Shown one piece after another: positions 31,701 to 42,444 of a stretch of 64,000 nucleotides of DNA (position 1 is the first letter of the stretch; each line of letters begins with the position of its first letter). The DNA is taken from positions 412,070 to 476,069 of the forward strand of contig RPFO01000103.1 in NCBI GenBank assembly GCA_009746045.1, in the 5' to 3' direction. The DNA comes from Mesostigma viride. Its lineage: Eukaryota; Streptophyta; Mesostigmatophyceae; Mesostigmatales; Mesostigmataceae. The notes beneath the pieces were generated by a model. That model saw only the letters and a list, made by a program, of their open reading frames with translations, ran no database searches and was not told where the DNA came from. The position numbers and the translations under genes are program-made.

Positions 31701-34230
31701 AGCAGAAATAAGCATGCGAAAGGGGCGCGCCCTCTGGTTATTGGGGGGGGGGGGGAGTGCCAAAGGGGCAACAGGGGTTTAGGGTTTAGGGTTTAGGGTT
31801 TAGGGTTTAGGGTTCAGGGGGGTGGGAGACATTTGGGCGAGTGGGTGGTTTGAGCGATGGTCGGGCATTAGGGGGGGGGGGCATAATAATGAGGCATGGG
31901 AAGGCAAATGTGGATGGGCATCAGCAATCTAGGGCCCGGTTCTTCCGGGTGTGGGGGAGGTGGAGCGAAAATGGCGTGTTGGGGGCTACGGCTTTGCATA
32001 ATGGGGATGGATTAGGAAAATGTTGTGTGGCACATAAATGGATCGTTGCGGGTGGACCGTAGATGGTGCATTGGTGTTGTCTTGCGAAGCCGTAGGGGGG
32101 AGGCACCAATGGGGCATTGCTTAGCATGTAGACCGCGCCACCCGGGGCCATAAATGAGGCATGGGGGGGGGGGGGGGGGGGGGGGAGCATAAATAAGGCA
32201 TGGGTGAGGAGAGCACAAGTTACGTGACGAGTTCCTGAAGGTCCCAGCCTGCTGGTGTCGGGAGGGATAGCGCGAGTCGAGCGTGGAAGGGGCGAGGTAG
32301 CGTGGGGGCGTTGGATGGGGCACCGGGGGACGCATCGATGGGGCATCCATGCATCCCCCAGTGCAATGGGACATGCAACGCGTGCAACTTTTATGCATGA
32401 CGCCAATATATATAAATATATATATAACAGATCATACTACGCAGTGCCACCACCACCGCAGTGACCACACTGTTCTTACGCTTTATGTGTTACAGCGCGT
32501 GCCTCCAAGAGTACCTTCAGATTTCTCTTCACTTCGAAAGGCCCTTTTTTAAGTTCTCTTGACTTTTGAAAGTCCTTTTCAAGTTCGCGCCTTGACATTC
32601 CAATTACTTTACAAAGGCACACTTAAGAGCACTTCTGGGCCGTGGGCGGAAGGCCAGCGGAAGCAGGAGGTGGGGTGTGGGTAAATATTCATTTCATCAA
32701 CGTGCAGCGTGTGCGGCAGGACCCTTTGAAATCCCATCAGATCCATTCCATCCCAAGTCACGAGCCTTCAAATCCATTCCACGCGAAACCGTAGGACATT
32801 CGGCCGCTCACGGCTGTTACTTATCTAGAATTATAACCTATAAATCATGTACACAACATTAGCGGAACCCAGACCCCCCTTGAAGGGTCCCCTTATTTTT
32901 TTCAACCCCTACCTTTATCAGGCCAACCCCTTATTAGGGCCAACCCCTTTATAGGGCCCTCCTATCAAGGTCCCCAAGCCTTGCAAAGCCGTCGCAAGCC
33001 GTGGGGAGGGGGGAGGGCAGGTGAAAGAGTGGGTCGGAAGGGAAAGACGGACGGACATGAGGACATGAGTATATGGAATGGAGTGGAAGGCCGGACAAAC
33101 TCCGCAGGTGTGCATTGCGCGGCCCATGGTCAAGGCGCGCTGCGGTGAGGGGCTCCGTCCTGCCCTTCGACTTTTGGATACCACCATGCGGCGAGCTACA
33201 GCAAACGCGCGCATGGCATATTAGTGGCTGGCTGGCTTGGACTTCCCTAAGGCTTTGCAAGGCAGCCCCTGTGGGCTTGCGATACTGTTGCCTAAGGTTA
33301 ATTCTGCAAACGCGTTATGTCCAGCTTGGAAAACAATCATGAAACTTTCCCTAGTGCTCCGCGGGGCAGCTCCTGTGGGCTTTAGTGTTGCCAAACGTTA
33401 ATTCTGCAAACGCGTCCCCCATGGCTTCGCGAGGCAACTCCCGTTTCCCTCGTTCATTCAGCCGGCGGACTTCCATGGTTATCTCGTTAATCCATGTTCC
33501 CTGCATTGTTTCAGTGCTTAACGCAAGCATTCATTCTTGATATGTATATGTAGAGAGAGCGGGGACGTTCATGGAATGGGCAAGTACGTAGCATCCCAAG
33601 GGTGCGTGTATCCCTGGGACCTGCCTAGCATGTAGGCGTTCATGTCCAGACAGGAATAGACAAGGGGGCAAGCCAATGCTGACAGACGCAACGTACTGAT
33701 GCCGCCCAGCTGCAGCTGCGCGACGCCCGTCTCCCACGTGTCCACGAACTTGGTCTTGGACTCCGCCAGCCAACCCCGGAAGTGAACTGCACAGGCCGAC
33801 ACCGGGTGGTAGCGTGATGATGCCCATGGCTTTGGTCAGCAAGCAAGGAGGCATCCGGCAAGAGAAATCTTGTACGAAGCCACGCATACGATGGCCATCT
33901 GGCCTGGCAAAATCAATTGCCCTGAAATCAAAATACAATAGCGTCTCGATTTGCCGAGGATAGTCATTTCTAATTTGCGCCGGTGTCAGTTAGAAATGCC
34001 TGGCGCAACGTACCAAAACACATGGAGCCAGCCTGGGGCTTGGCATCCCCTGTCCCTTCTCTTATAACTTGCTTCGAGACGGCGCCATGTACCAAATCTT
34101 CGCTGGGCGCTGAGCTTGTCGGGAATTCAATGTTCCGCCGATTGACTTCGTCCCCTTGGCCCTCCATAGCGCTTGACGCAAACCTAGCCCCTAAAGGGGG
34201 GGAGAAAAACCGCGCAGAGGCCTCTGCCAA
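27997..34230 (-). CDS. TWD1: FKBP42 / TWISTED DWARF1 homologue (FKBP-TPR co-chaperone), 6 exons
   Basis: Exons in transcription order: 34014-34230, 33697-33786, 30982-31178, 30226-30348, 29094-29246, 27997-28356. All are GT-AG with closing phases; 379 residues against 365 in Arabidopsis. Residues about 50-160 form the FKBP domain: VSKQVIREGTGD, VHFRGWLAESKTKFVDTW, LGSMRKGERCLLNVGPEYGY, FSFPSVPPDSHLVYEVELI. Three TPRs follow: EERLEAANAERLLGN, RPCHLNLALCKLKLGEY and NNVKALFRRGRARRLLGQ. The tail RQQKKVFGGFLGKG then a hydrophobic/amphipathic ARLVAWAKQFARLFGLGF corresponds to the membrane anchor of plant TWD1. In plants TWD1 binds Hsp90 through the TPRs and helps ABCB auxin transporters reach the plasma membrane; the role in an alga is unknown. 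The start could also be the Met at 34167. Intron 2 (2.5 kb) holds telomeric arrays and a minisatellite. Confidence 0.93.
28622..28712. repeat. (CAGTTC)n and (ATA)n microsatellites
   Basis: About five CAGTTC units are followed by about 45 bp of (AAT)n in TWD1 intron 5. Confidence 0.9.
28774..28857 (-). repeat. echo of TWD1 exon 5, 3' edge
   Basis: An 84-bp diverged copy of the end of exon 5 plus its donor (real 29079-29160), about 300 bp downstream in the transcript. ACAGCGCTCACG and CTCTGCAGCG are conserved. The donor GTGCGTGAG has become GTTACGTGAG. Confidence 0.8.
29305..29360 (-). repeat. echo 1 of TWD1 exon 5, 5' edge
   Basis: A copy of the first 50 bases of exon 5 (real 29198-29250), about 105 bp upstream in the transcript, ending with an intact ACAG acceptor. 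Confidence 0.85.
29405..29441 (-). repeat. echo 2 of TWD1 exon 5, 5' edge, truncated by telomeric repeats
   Basis: A third rung of the ladder, ending at CATCCAG where a (GGGTTTA) array begins. The acceptor part is missing. Confidence 0.8.
29446..29480 (+). repeat. interstitial telomeric repeat (GGGTTTA)5
   Basis: Five perfect plant/algal-type telomere units in TWD1 intron 4, directly joined to an exon-edge echo. Confidence 0.95.
30870..30899 (-). repeat. echo of an internal segment of TWD1 exon 3
   Basis: A copy of the LVYEVELIS coding segment (real 31006-31036), about 135 bp downstream in intron 3, with several substitutions. Confidence 0.75.
31212..31470. repeat. 31-bp minisatellite, about 8 copies
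   Basis: Unit GAGATAGGATGGAGGCAGCA plus TACATAAGGAT, with G/T and G/C variants, in TWD1 intron 2. It lies exactly between the real exon 3 start and its echo at 31471. Confidence 0.95.
31471..31498 (-). repeat. echo of TWD1 exon 3, 5' edge (28 bp, exact)
   Basis: Identical to 31153-31180, the first bases of exon 3. Separated from the real exon by the 31-bp minisatellite. Confidence 0.9.
31511..31537 (+). repeat. interstitial telomeric repeat, second array
   Basis: Three (GGGTTTA)-type units 12 bp from the exon 3 echo. Confidence 0.85.
31775..31820 (+). repeat. interstitial telomeric repeat, third array
   Basis: Six GGGTTTA units, the last with a GGGTTCA variant, still in TWD1 intron 2. Confidence 0.95.
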
Positions 34231-34658
34231 CGGCAGAAATGCTATGATTTAAGTTTTTCTAAAACGACTCGCACCTAAGCAACATACTGCTGACCATATC
34301 TAGGCGGACGAAGGTGAGTCCGGCTAAATCGTGAAAATACTCACGGCAAAAAAAACTAATGGTATTTACAGCGAGCGAGCGAGGTTGGGCGACAAAACAT
34401 GCGAGTGAACGACGACTCTTCCGGCTACACAATTTATTTTACGTAAGCTTTATTACTAGGGAGCAATAACTAGAGAAATATAACCATATGCATGAGCTGT
34501 GTGCATCGTCATTCCTTGGGCGTTTTCCGGTTTCCTGCGTCGTGTCCCAGTTTGCGAGACACTCGTCACAGCGTTTCCTGCTGCCTGCAGACGTCACCGT
34601 CAGAAGCTTGATTGAACGGAGCTTTGAACGGCAGTAGAGTCAATGGTTCCTACTATGA
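34231..34658. promoter_or_regulatory. 5' flank of TWD1 up to a transposon
   Basis: A 428-bp stretch between the TWD1 start and the Harbinger-like element; probably contains the TWD1 promoter. No clear motif seen. Confidence 0.45.
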
Positions 34659-36369
34659 GGCCCGGTCTATACGGATTTTAAGTTAAAACCGAACCGGTCA
34701 TTTTTAGCTGAAAATTCGGTCCGGAGGTAAAAATTTCAGTCTATACGAAACTCAACTGTCTGGACCGCAAGTAGAGTGGTTCCCGCCAAGTCGATGACGT
34801 GGCGCCAGCTCCGTGCCCGGGCAATCAGGCAATTACCAATTAAACCCAAAACACTGACGGCGGGGAAGGGGAAGATGACCCGCGGTCGCCAGCCATGGCG
34901 GACAATGCCGAAGGAGATGGACCATTGCTGCCACCCGAAGCGCGAAATCATTGCGTGCCATGCGGAGTCGCCCATGGGATAACGCCGAAGTGGACGATGA
35001 GAGAAAAAGCGCGTTTCGGGCACGTCCTAATTGACGAAAGCATCCGAGCAGCGTATTTTAAAGGATATATCGGTTTCTTTTTACTTTTTATGATGATTTG
35101 TAGTCGTAAACTTGCAAGGGTGGCCAGAGATCGCCGAATCTAGCGACCATGCTGCACAACTTTGGTGTGCCGCAATGCGCCATTATGCGGCCACCGCCTG
35201 GGCTAAGGTAATGCCAGCCATGCCAGGTAAAGCTGAGTTATCGTTTCCTTGTCGACGTATGGCGTTTAGGTATACGTTCTAGCTTGTGTAGCACATTCTT
35301 TTTGCATTATTCATGTTCTTTCTTGACCATGGCCTGGCCCCTTCCTAAAACACCATTCATAGATGCCTCCCTCAGTCAGTTGACCTGCCATAGTGTGATG
35401 GTGATAAGTTTTAGAGGCTGTATGGGTTTGAATACCTCCATATATGTTTGTTATACATTTCCCACACACATATTGCATGAGTGAGAGGCAGTTGGCTGGT
35501 CTCTGTGGCATCATCAAGCATGTAACCGGTGAGTAGAAGCTTCCCATTGTCAGTGAGCATGTGCCACCAGGTGTGCTGCAGGCCATCACCTGGCAAGCTA
35601 TAGCAGCTTAGGCCTAGTTTATCCTTGCTAGGGCAAGCTGAAATAGGCTTAACATCACTAGTTTGTTGGTGGCTGCCTCCTAGAATGCATGCCTTGCGTA
35701 GGGTGTCCGTACCACGTTACCTACGTGCATGGACAAGGTGGCACCTGCACATAGGTGCCATGTAAGGGCTGTGTGATGATGCAGTTATGTTTCCCCATCA
35801 TTGTGGAAGGGAAATGTATTGTATGGCATGGTTGGTGGCCTTATTAGTAGGTAGTATGCCAAGCCCTACCCCCTTGGTTGCTTTTTACCAACGGTACCCC
35901 TATGGGCTGTACTGGGTGTAGCTGCTGGTATACCCAACCAAGTGATGACCCCAATGGCTCAAACTGCTCAGCAACTAATTGTTTATCATCCCTGAAGTGG
36001 TAGGTGCCTAGCTCTTATAACATGATTCAAAATGCACATTCTACCAAAACTGAAAACGCGCGTCTTGACCGCCCTGACTTTGACGGTAGTTATACATGGC
36101 CTACCCTGCATATATGTAAGGTTGTGATGTATCAACCCGAAGAGCAACTCATGGACATGCTTGGCCCCCAAGGACAGCCATTGGATATGGGTAGGTTGGA
36201 TGGCATCTGGTTTGCAAAGTTGTGAAGTTACAGCCGATGCATTGGCAGTATTTCTGCCCATTTAGGGGTTAAGTTTGACAACTGTGATGGTCATCAACTA
36301 CCATTGCACATGCATCCTTTTTGACATTACAATAGCGGGATTAGGCAACATTCTCATCCTCACCGCTTG

Positions 36370-37180
36370 TGGGTAAAAAAAAATGGCAACCAAACACCAT
36401 GCCACACGTGGCACACTCAAGCATACACCAAGGTGGGTAAAAAAAACTGGCAACCAAACACCATGCCACACGTGGCACACTCATGCATACACCAAGGTAG
36501 GTAAAAAAAACTGGCAACCAAACACCATGCCACACGTGGCACACTCAAGCATTATACACCAAGGTGGGTAAAAAAAACTGGCAACCAAACACCATGCCAC
36601 ACGTGGCACACTCATGCATACACCAAGGTGGGTAAAAAAAACTGGCAACCAAACACCATGCCACACGTGGCACACTCAAGCATACACCAAGGTAGGTAAA
36701 AAAAACTGGCAACCAAACACCATGCCACACGTGGCACACTCAAGCATTATACACCAAGGTGGGTAAAAAAAACAGGCAACCAAACACCATGCCACACGTG
36801 GCACACTCAAGCATACACCAAGGTGGGTAAAAAAAACAGGCAACCAAACACCATGCCACACGTGGCACACTCAAGCATTATTATACACCAAGGTGGGTAA
36901 AAAAAACTGGCAACCAAACACCATGCCACACGTGGCACACTCAAGCATTATACACCAAGGTGGGTAAAAAAAAATGGCAACCAAACACCATGCCACACGT
37001 GGCACACTCAAGCATACACCAAGGTGGGTAAAAGAAACTGGCAACCAAACACCATGCCACACGTGGCACACTCAAGCATTATTATACACCAATTGGTGGG
37101 TTAAAAAAACTGGCAACCAAACACCATGCCACACGTGGCACACTCAAGCATTATACACCAAGGTGGGTAAAAAAAACTGG
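36370..37180. repeat. 61-70-bp satellite, about 12 copies, each with a G-box
   Basis: The unit contains CCAAACACCATGCCACACGT then GGCACACTCAAGCAT, a CACCAAGGTGGGT segment and an A-run. Length variation comes from ATTATA or ATTATTATA insertions. Each unit holds CACGTGGC, the core of plant G-box/ABRE elements. It sits inside the Harbinger-like element, at the 3' end of the transposase remnant. Confidence 0.95.
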
Positions 37181-37980
37181 CTAGCATGTTGCATGTCGTC
37201 GGCCTTATGTCAATGCACGGTGAAGGATGCCAAAGCGGTGAATAAGAATCCCAAATGCACGCTCTATGACCTGCCTGTACAAAGAGATGTAATAGTTACA
37301 CCTCTTGGACGTTGAGACCCCTTCCTGGGTAGGGAGTCACAAGCCAAGGCTTGATGGTGTATGCCTCATCTGCCACTATGTAGAATCCTTCTGGCAGGCC
37401 AACACGTGCCAATTCCGTGTGCAAAGAGCTGACACGAAATGCGACACTGTCAATATGGGTACTGCCGCAACATTTGTTGGAGCCATACAGAAAACGACAT
37501 TTCGAATCGCACACAGCTTGCATGACAAGCGCATAAAACCCCTTACGATTGTAGTACTGCCTGGGGTTCGCTACCTCCGACTTGAAGTTTTTTTTTTATC
37601 TTGATTGCGATACCATCGAGCGCACCAACACAACCATCAACAACTCCCCTGGTCGTCTGGTTGAAACCATCGGCCAAACGCGACAGTTCGCCCGAATCAT
37701 CCGTGGTTGCGAGTGCGCTTCTCATTAGCAGCTCGCGGCAAGCCAAACCGACTTACGTAGGGCTTGGAAACGTGCACCACGCCTTGAGAGACGTCTTTAT
37801 CCTGTACGCCTTCGCATCATCTTCAAATCCTGCAAATCATTCCAGTCCTCCCTGTCAATCCTGTCCTCGTCGGGCTTGCGCATAAGGTGGTATGACTGGC
37901 GAGACATTATGGCCGAGTGTTTTCGTGCTTTAAATACGCAACTGAAATGGTCGGAATTACCAACTGCAATGGCACACACA
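37170..37980 (-). pseudogene. Harbinger-type DDE transposase, frameshifted
   Basis: Visible blocks: CVGALDGIAIKI (first Asp, near 37620), MQAVCDSKCRFLY with GSTHIDSVAF (second Asp, near 37450), YIVADEAYTIKPWLVTPYPG (near 37350), and in a shifted frame YRQVIERAFGILIHRFGILH (the Glu, near 37240). Together these are the DDE_4 catalytic core. A stop and frame change lie between LNVQEV and the IERAFGIL block, and the C-terminus runs into the satellite. The N-terminal part near 37800-37980 is poorly conserved. Not functional. Confidence 0.8.
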
Positions 37981-38242
37981 GCTATGGCAACCAGCCTTCA
38001 CGTCGGTAGTAGCAGCCCGACCACCAGGGTTTTCCCGCCAATTATTCCTTTTTAACTTTTAACTCCGAAAAAAAAATAACAGGGGTCCGTGGCCAAGCCC
38101 GTCTGGAGTTATTTTTTATCTCCGGTGAGTTAAAACCGCAAGTTATTTTTCACCGTTGGATGAAAACCGGCCCTCAATCTCACCGTCCATTGTTTCCCGC
38201 CACTTTTAACTCCGCGAAGTTAAATCCCGTATAGACCGGGCC

Positions 38243-38894
38243 TGAGACAGACTACTTGTTATTGTTGTTGTTATTGTTGATGCAATATTTTGATACAATA
38301 TACTAGTTAAATATATATTTATTTACTTCAAGTTTTTTAAAACCGACAACACTGTTGCGCTCTTTGTCGTATTTCCAAAGCGTATTTCCGGTTCCAAATC
38401 TCTGCTGCCCATGTGCGGCGTGGGCAACAACAACAACAACAACCACTTTTTATCAGCTGACAGTTCATGTACAAGTGGCAACTGTTTGGTGGTCAACGCC
38501 ACTTGTCCCCACCTTGCTGCGAGACGCTCGCCTACCCAGTCCCCGCCACAAAAAACGTCCTACGTACCAGCCAAAACAGCGCGGAATGAAATGCGCAAGC
38601 CGAGGCCATCGCCAGTCATTTCCATATGAATTGACCGTTATTATCGCTAATCATGGCAAACCTCGGGCCACGCGTCCTGTCCTGAGGAGTGTGCAAGGTT
38701 GCTGCCAGCCTGCACGCGCCCTTCCGTCTTTCTGAACATTGGCAAGTCGAAGAAAACTATTAGTTAGCTTAAGACCATTGGCCATAGCCCATTATCCATG
38801 TTGCCTCGTGACCGCATAGAGAATTGCGGGCGGCGATTACCTCGTACTCACGATAACACGATAGTTACAGCATTCTGTAGGTGGCTGGATCGGC
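38243..38894. promoter_or_regulatory. 5' flank of the SLC4 transporter gene
   Basis: 652 bp between the transposon and the SLC4 start codon. It includes copy 2 of the SINE-like unit with (CAA)n tail at 38392-38445. No definite promoter motif seen. Confidence 0.45.
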
Positions 38895-41800
38895 ATGCCA
38901 GCCACCAAACAGTCTGTTGTTGGTCCAGACCCGGAAGCCATGACGGCAGGGGTAGCAAGCCGGAATTATGATGGCCAGGTCAATGGCGGCCAGGCGTCGT
39001 TGAACTGGGGCGCATTCGAAGAGCCCCTGGACATAGAAGGTGTCTTCACCAAAATGAAAGAGGAAAAGAAGAGAAAAAGGAGGCTCTTTTCTGGAATAAA
39101 GGAGGACCTCCAGGCGCGCCGGCCGTGGTACTTTTGGAGCGATTGGAGGGATGGCTGGAACCCCAAGGTCGCCGCGTCGGCGCTGTTCATGTTCTGGACC
39201 AGCATCGCGCCCGCGGTCACCTTCGGCCAGTTCCTCGACAACAAGACCGAGGGCCAGATCGGCACGGTCGAGGTCCTCCTCTCCACCGCCCTGTGCGGGA
39301 CGCTATTCGCGATCTTCGGCGGGCAGCCGCTCGTGATCCTGGGTGTGACCGGCCCCGTCGCCATATTCAACTACACCCTGTTCGACATCGCGGCCTCCCT
39401 GGGCATAAATTTCCTGCCCTTCATGGCCTGGGTCGGCATCTGGGCCGCGCTCATGCACGCGCTGCTCGCCATCTCCAATTCCTGCCGACTCATCATCTAC
39501 GTGACCCGCTTCTCGTGCGAGACCTTCGGTGTTCTCATCGCGGCCATCTACATCTACAACGCGGTCGAGGAAATCGTGAACTATTTCCGGGCCGACCCGT
39601 TCGATTCGGCCCTCTTCTCCCTCGTCCTCGCACTCGGCACTTTCTTCCTGACCACCTACCTGGCCTCCTTCCGATCGTCCACCTTGTTCCACCGCTCCGT
39701 TCGCGCCGCCATCGCCGACTACGCCGCGGCAGCCGCCATCCTCCTGTTCACCGCGTCCCAGTACCTCCCCATCCTGGACCACACGATCGTCCCCCGCATC
39801 GATGCCCCTGATCGGTTCCGGACGACATCGGGACGTCCCTGGCTGGTCGACATCACGGACCTCCCAGGGTGGGCGATCGCGGCGGCCAGCATACCCGGCC
39901 TCGTGCTCACAATCCTCTTCTTCTTTGACCACAACGTCTCATCGCTGCTGTCCCAGAAGGAGGAGTTCCGGCTTCGCAAGGGCAGCGCGTACGACTGGGA
40001 TTTCCTCGTGGTGGGGGTGCTTATTCTAGCGTGCGCGGTGCTGGGAATCCCCTTCACCAACGGGCTCATCCCTCAGGCGCCCCTCCACGTGCGCTCGCTC
40101 GCAAAGGTGGGTGCATCGTATGATGGGCACCCTAAGGCTGGCTGGTAATATATATAGTAGTTGTTGTAGTTGCCGCTATGGTACTAGTATTATATATAGT
40201 TGTCGCTGAGTAGGATTTTATAGATAAGTTTCGAGGCAGCTTAGTTAGGTTTCGCGGCTTCGCTCACCCCCGTCCATCCAGCAAGGGAATACGTGCTACA
40301 TGATCTCCCAACGGAGTCATGTTATGATTTAATTTTCTTAAAAATGTAATAGTTGTCTCACGTAATAAATACTACCCGCTATACCCCTCCACGCCCGCTC
40401 GCTCGCCAAGGTATACTAAAACATACTAATGCTGTGCTCTGCCTTTGCTTACCTACCTGGCAAGCAGGCGCCCCGGCCTCCACGTGCGCTCGCTGGCCAC
40501 GGTGGGAGCCCTAGATGCTCTTGTGTAAGGATTGCTGGTATTGCATGTGTGGGAGCCCTCGATGCTCTTGTGTGAGGATTGCTGGTATTGCATGTGTGGG
40601 AACGCTCGATGCTCGTGTGTAAGGATGGCTGGTATTGCATGTGTGGGAGCCCTCGATGCTCTTGTGTAAGGATTGCTGGTATTGCATGTGTGGGAGCCCT
40701 CGATGCTCTTGTGTAAGGATTGCTGGTATTGCATGTGTGGGAACGCTCGATGCTCGTGTGTGAGGAAATTGCTGGTATTGCATGTGTGGGAGCCCTCGAT
40801 GCTCTTGTGTAAGGATTGCTGGTATTGCATATGCATGAGACAACCATATGTATAGTTCCTAGCGGCGAAATGCATCAGATGTTGGGGGGTAGGTTACCTG
40901 GCAAGCAGGCGCACAACAACGTGCCCTCGCTCCCCAATCAGGTGGGAGCATTACATTGTAGTACTATATTATCATGCCCAAGGTGGGTGCATTGGCAGAT
41001 GGGTGGCTGGTATCCTTACTACTGCTAACATAATTTAGTATATATTATATCTCTACTGTCTAGAGTATTCATATCTCTAGAGTTCTATATCTTGTTATTT
41101 GCTATAGCACTGCTCGCGTACTCTGTCATACTGCTTGCCGCCATACTGCTGCAGTAAGGTATACTGTCACATGCCACTGCTCGCGTACTCTGTCGTACTG
41201 CTTGTACTGCTGCAGTAATGTATACTGTTACATGCCACTGCTCGCATACTCTGTCATACTACACAACAAAGAGAAACCGATCAAGCTGTGTCACGGATCC
41301 AGCAAGCTCCCCCCCCACACCTAGTCGGGTGGCCGCTCGGAAAACCAAGTTCGTCGGTCCCTCGTGCATACTATTTGCATGTAGAGTTGACTAGTTTTGA
41401 GTTTGGCGAGCTTGTTGAGGTCAGGTTGACGGTGCATGGGGGGCACCTGGACCGTAGGTACGCTCCTTTGCCAAGTTGGGTGGCGATTCGATTAAGAAGG
41501 CACTTGGGTGGTGGGACTTCTAATTGGGGGGGTTGGCAATTTTATTGAGAGTTATTACGAAGGTTCATGTCATTCTTTGGTCCAAGAGTGCATGGCGGTC
41601 GTCGTCGTTTCGCTGGTTGTCAGTGGGGCCCCCTAAGCGGCTCTGGTAGGTGGCAGCTCAGCGCCCCGCCCCCCCCCAATCATGGTTATTCTCATGGTTA
41701 TGGTTATGCATAATGGAATTCCGTGTGTTTACTATATTATTCACATCATGGTGTGCAGATTATCCACCAGATACTGTGGCTCTGCCGTCAAACGAAACAT

Positions 41801-42385
41801 TCTATTAAGACAGGGGTAATGAATCCAGTGGAAGATGGGCGAGGGCAGGTACAGTTCTGATCCTCCCAGGTAGCCAACTCGGGAGTTCGCAATCCTAAGT
41901 TGACGGTGGGTGTTCGGGTAGCTCACAGGTGGGCGTCATGCAGCACTTTTGGGATCCCTCAGTGGTTGTCCTCCCCACCCACCCACCCACCGCTACCACC
42001 ACCGCCACCACCACCACCACCACCACCACCACCACCACCGCCACCACCACCACCACCACCACCACCACCACCACCACCACCACCACCACCACCACCACCA
42101 CCACCACCACCACCACCACCACCACCACCACCACCACCACCACCACCACCACCACCACCACCACCACCACCACCACCACCACCACCACCACCACCACCAC
42201 CACCACTTCTAATTACATCTGCTCACATTTGCTCACATTTGCTTACATTTGCTCACATTTGCTTACATTTGCTTACATTTGCTTACATTTGCCCACGTTT
42301 GCTTACATTTGCTTACATTTGCTGCATACACATATACTGACCTTTCACACCCTTGCGGGCACCACCATTGCCACCACCTGGTCAT

Positions 42386-42444
<59 letters not shown>

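Larger units (their letters stand above)
34659..38242 (-). mobile_element. PIF/Harbinger-like DNA transposon, 3.6 kb, degenerate
   Basis: The ends are a perfect 16-bp inverted repeat GGCCCGGTCTATACGG (34659-34674) and CCGTATAGACCGGGCC (38227-38242), with partial matching continuing inwards. It is flanked by the 3-bp direct repeat TGA (34656-34658 and 38243-38245), the target-duplication length of PIF/Harbinger elements. A broken DDE transposase lies on the minus strand at about 37170-37980. The middle is occupied by a tandem satellite (36370-37180). It lies between the TWD1 and SLC4 genes. Confidence 0.85.

Noticed and set aside
36298-37071. Several CHVWHGVWLPVFFT-type repeated open frames
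   Set aside because: Translations of the 61-70-bp satellite inside the Harbinger-like element. Different units fall in different frames with stops between them.
39303-39932. A 209-codon minus-strand open frame within SLC4 exon 1
   Set aside because: Antisense shadow of the transporter, with acidic low-information sequence.
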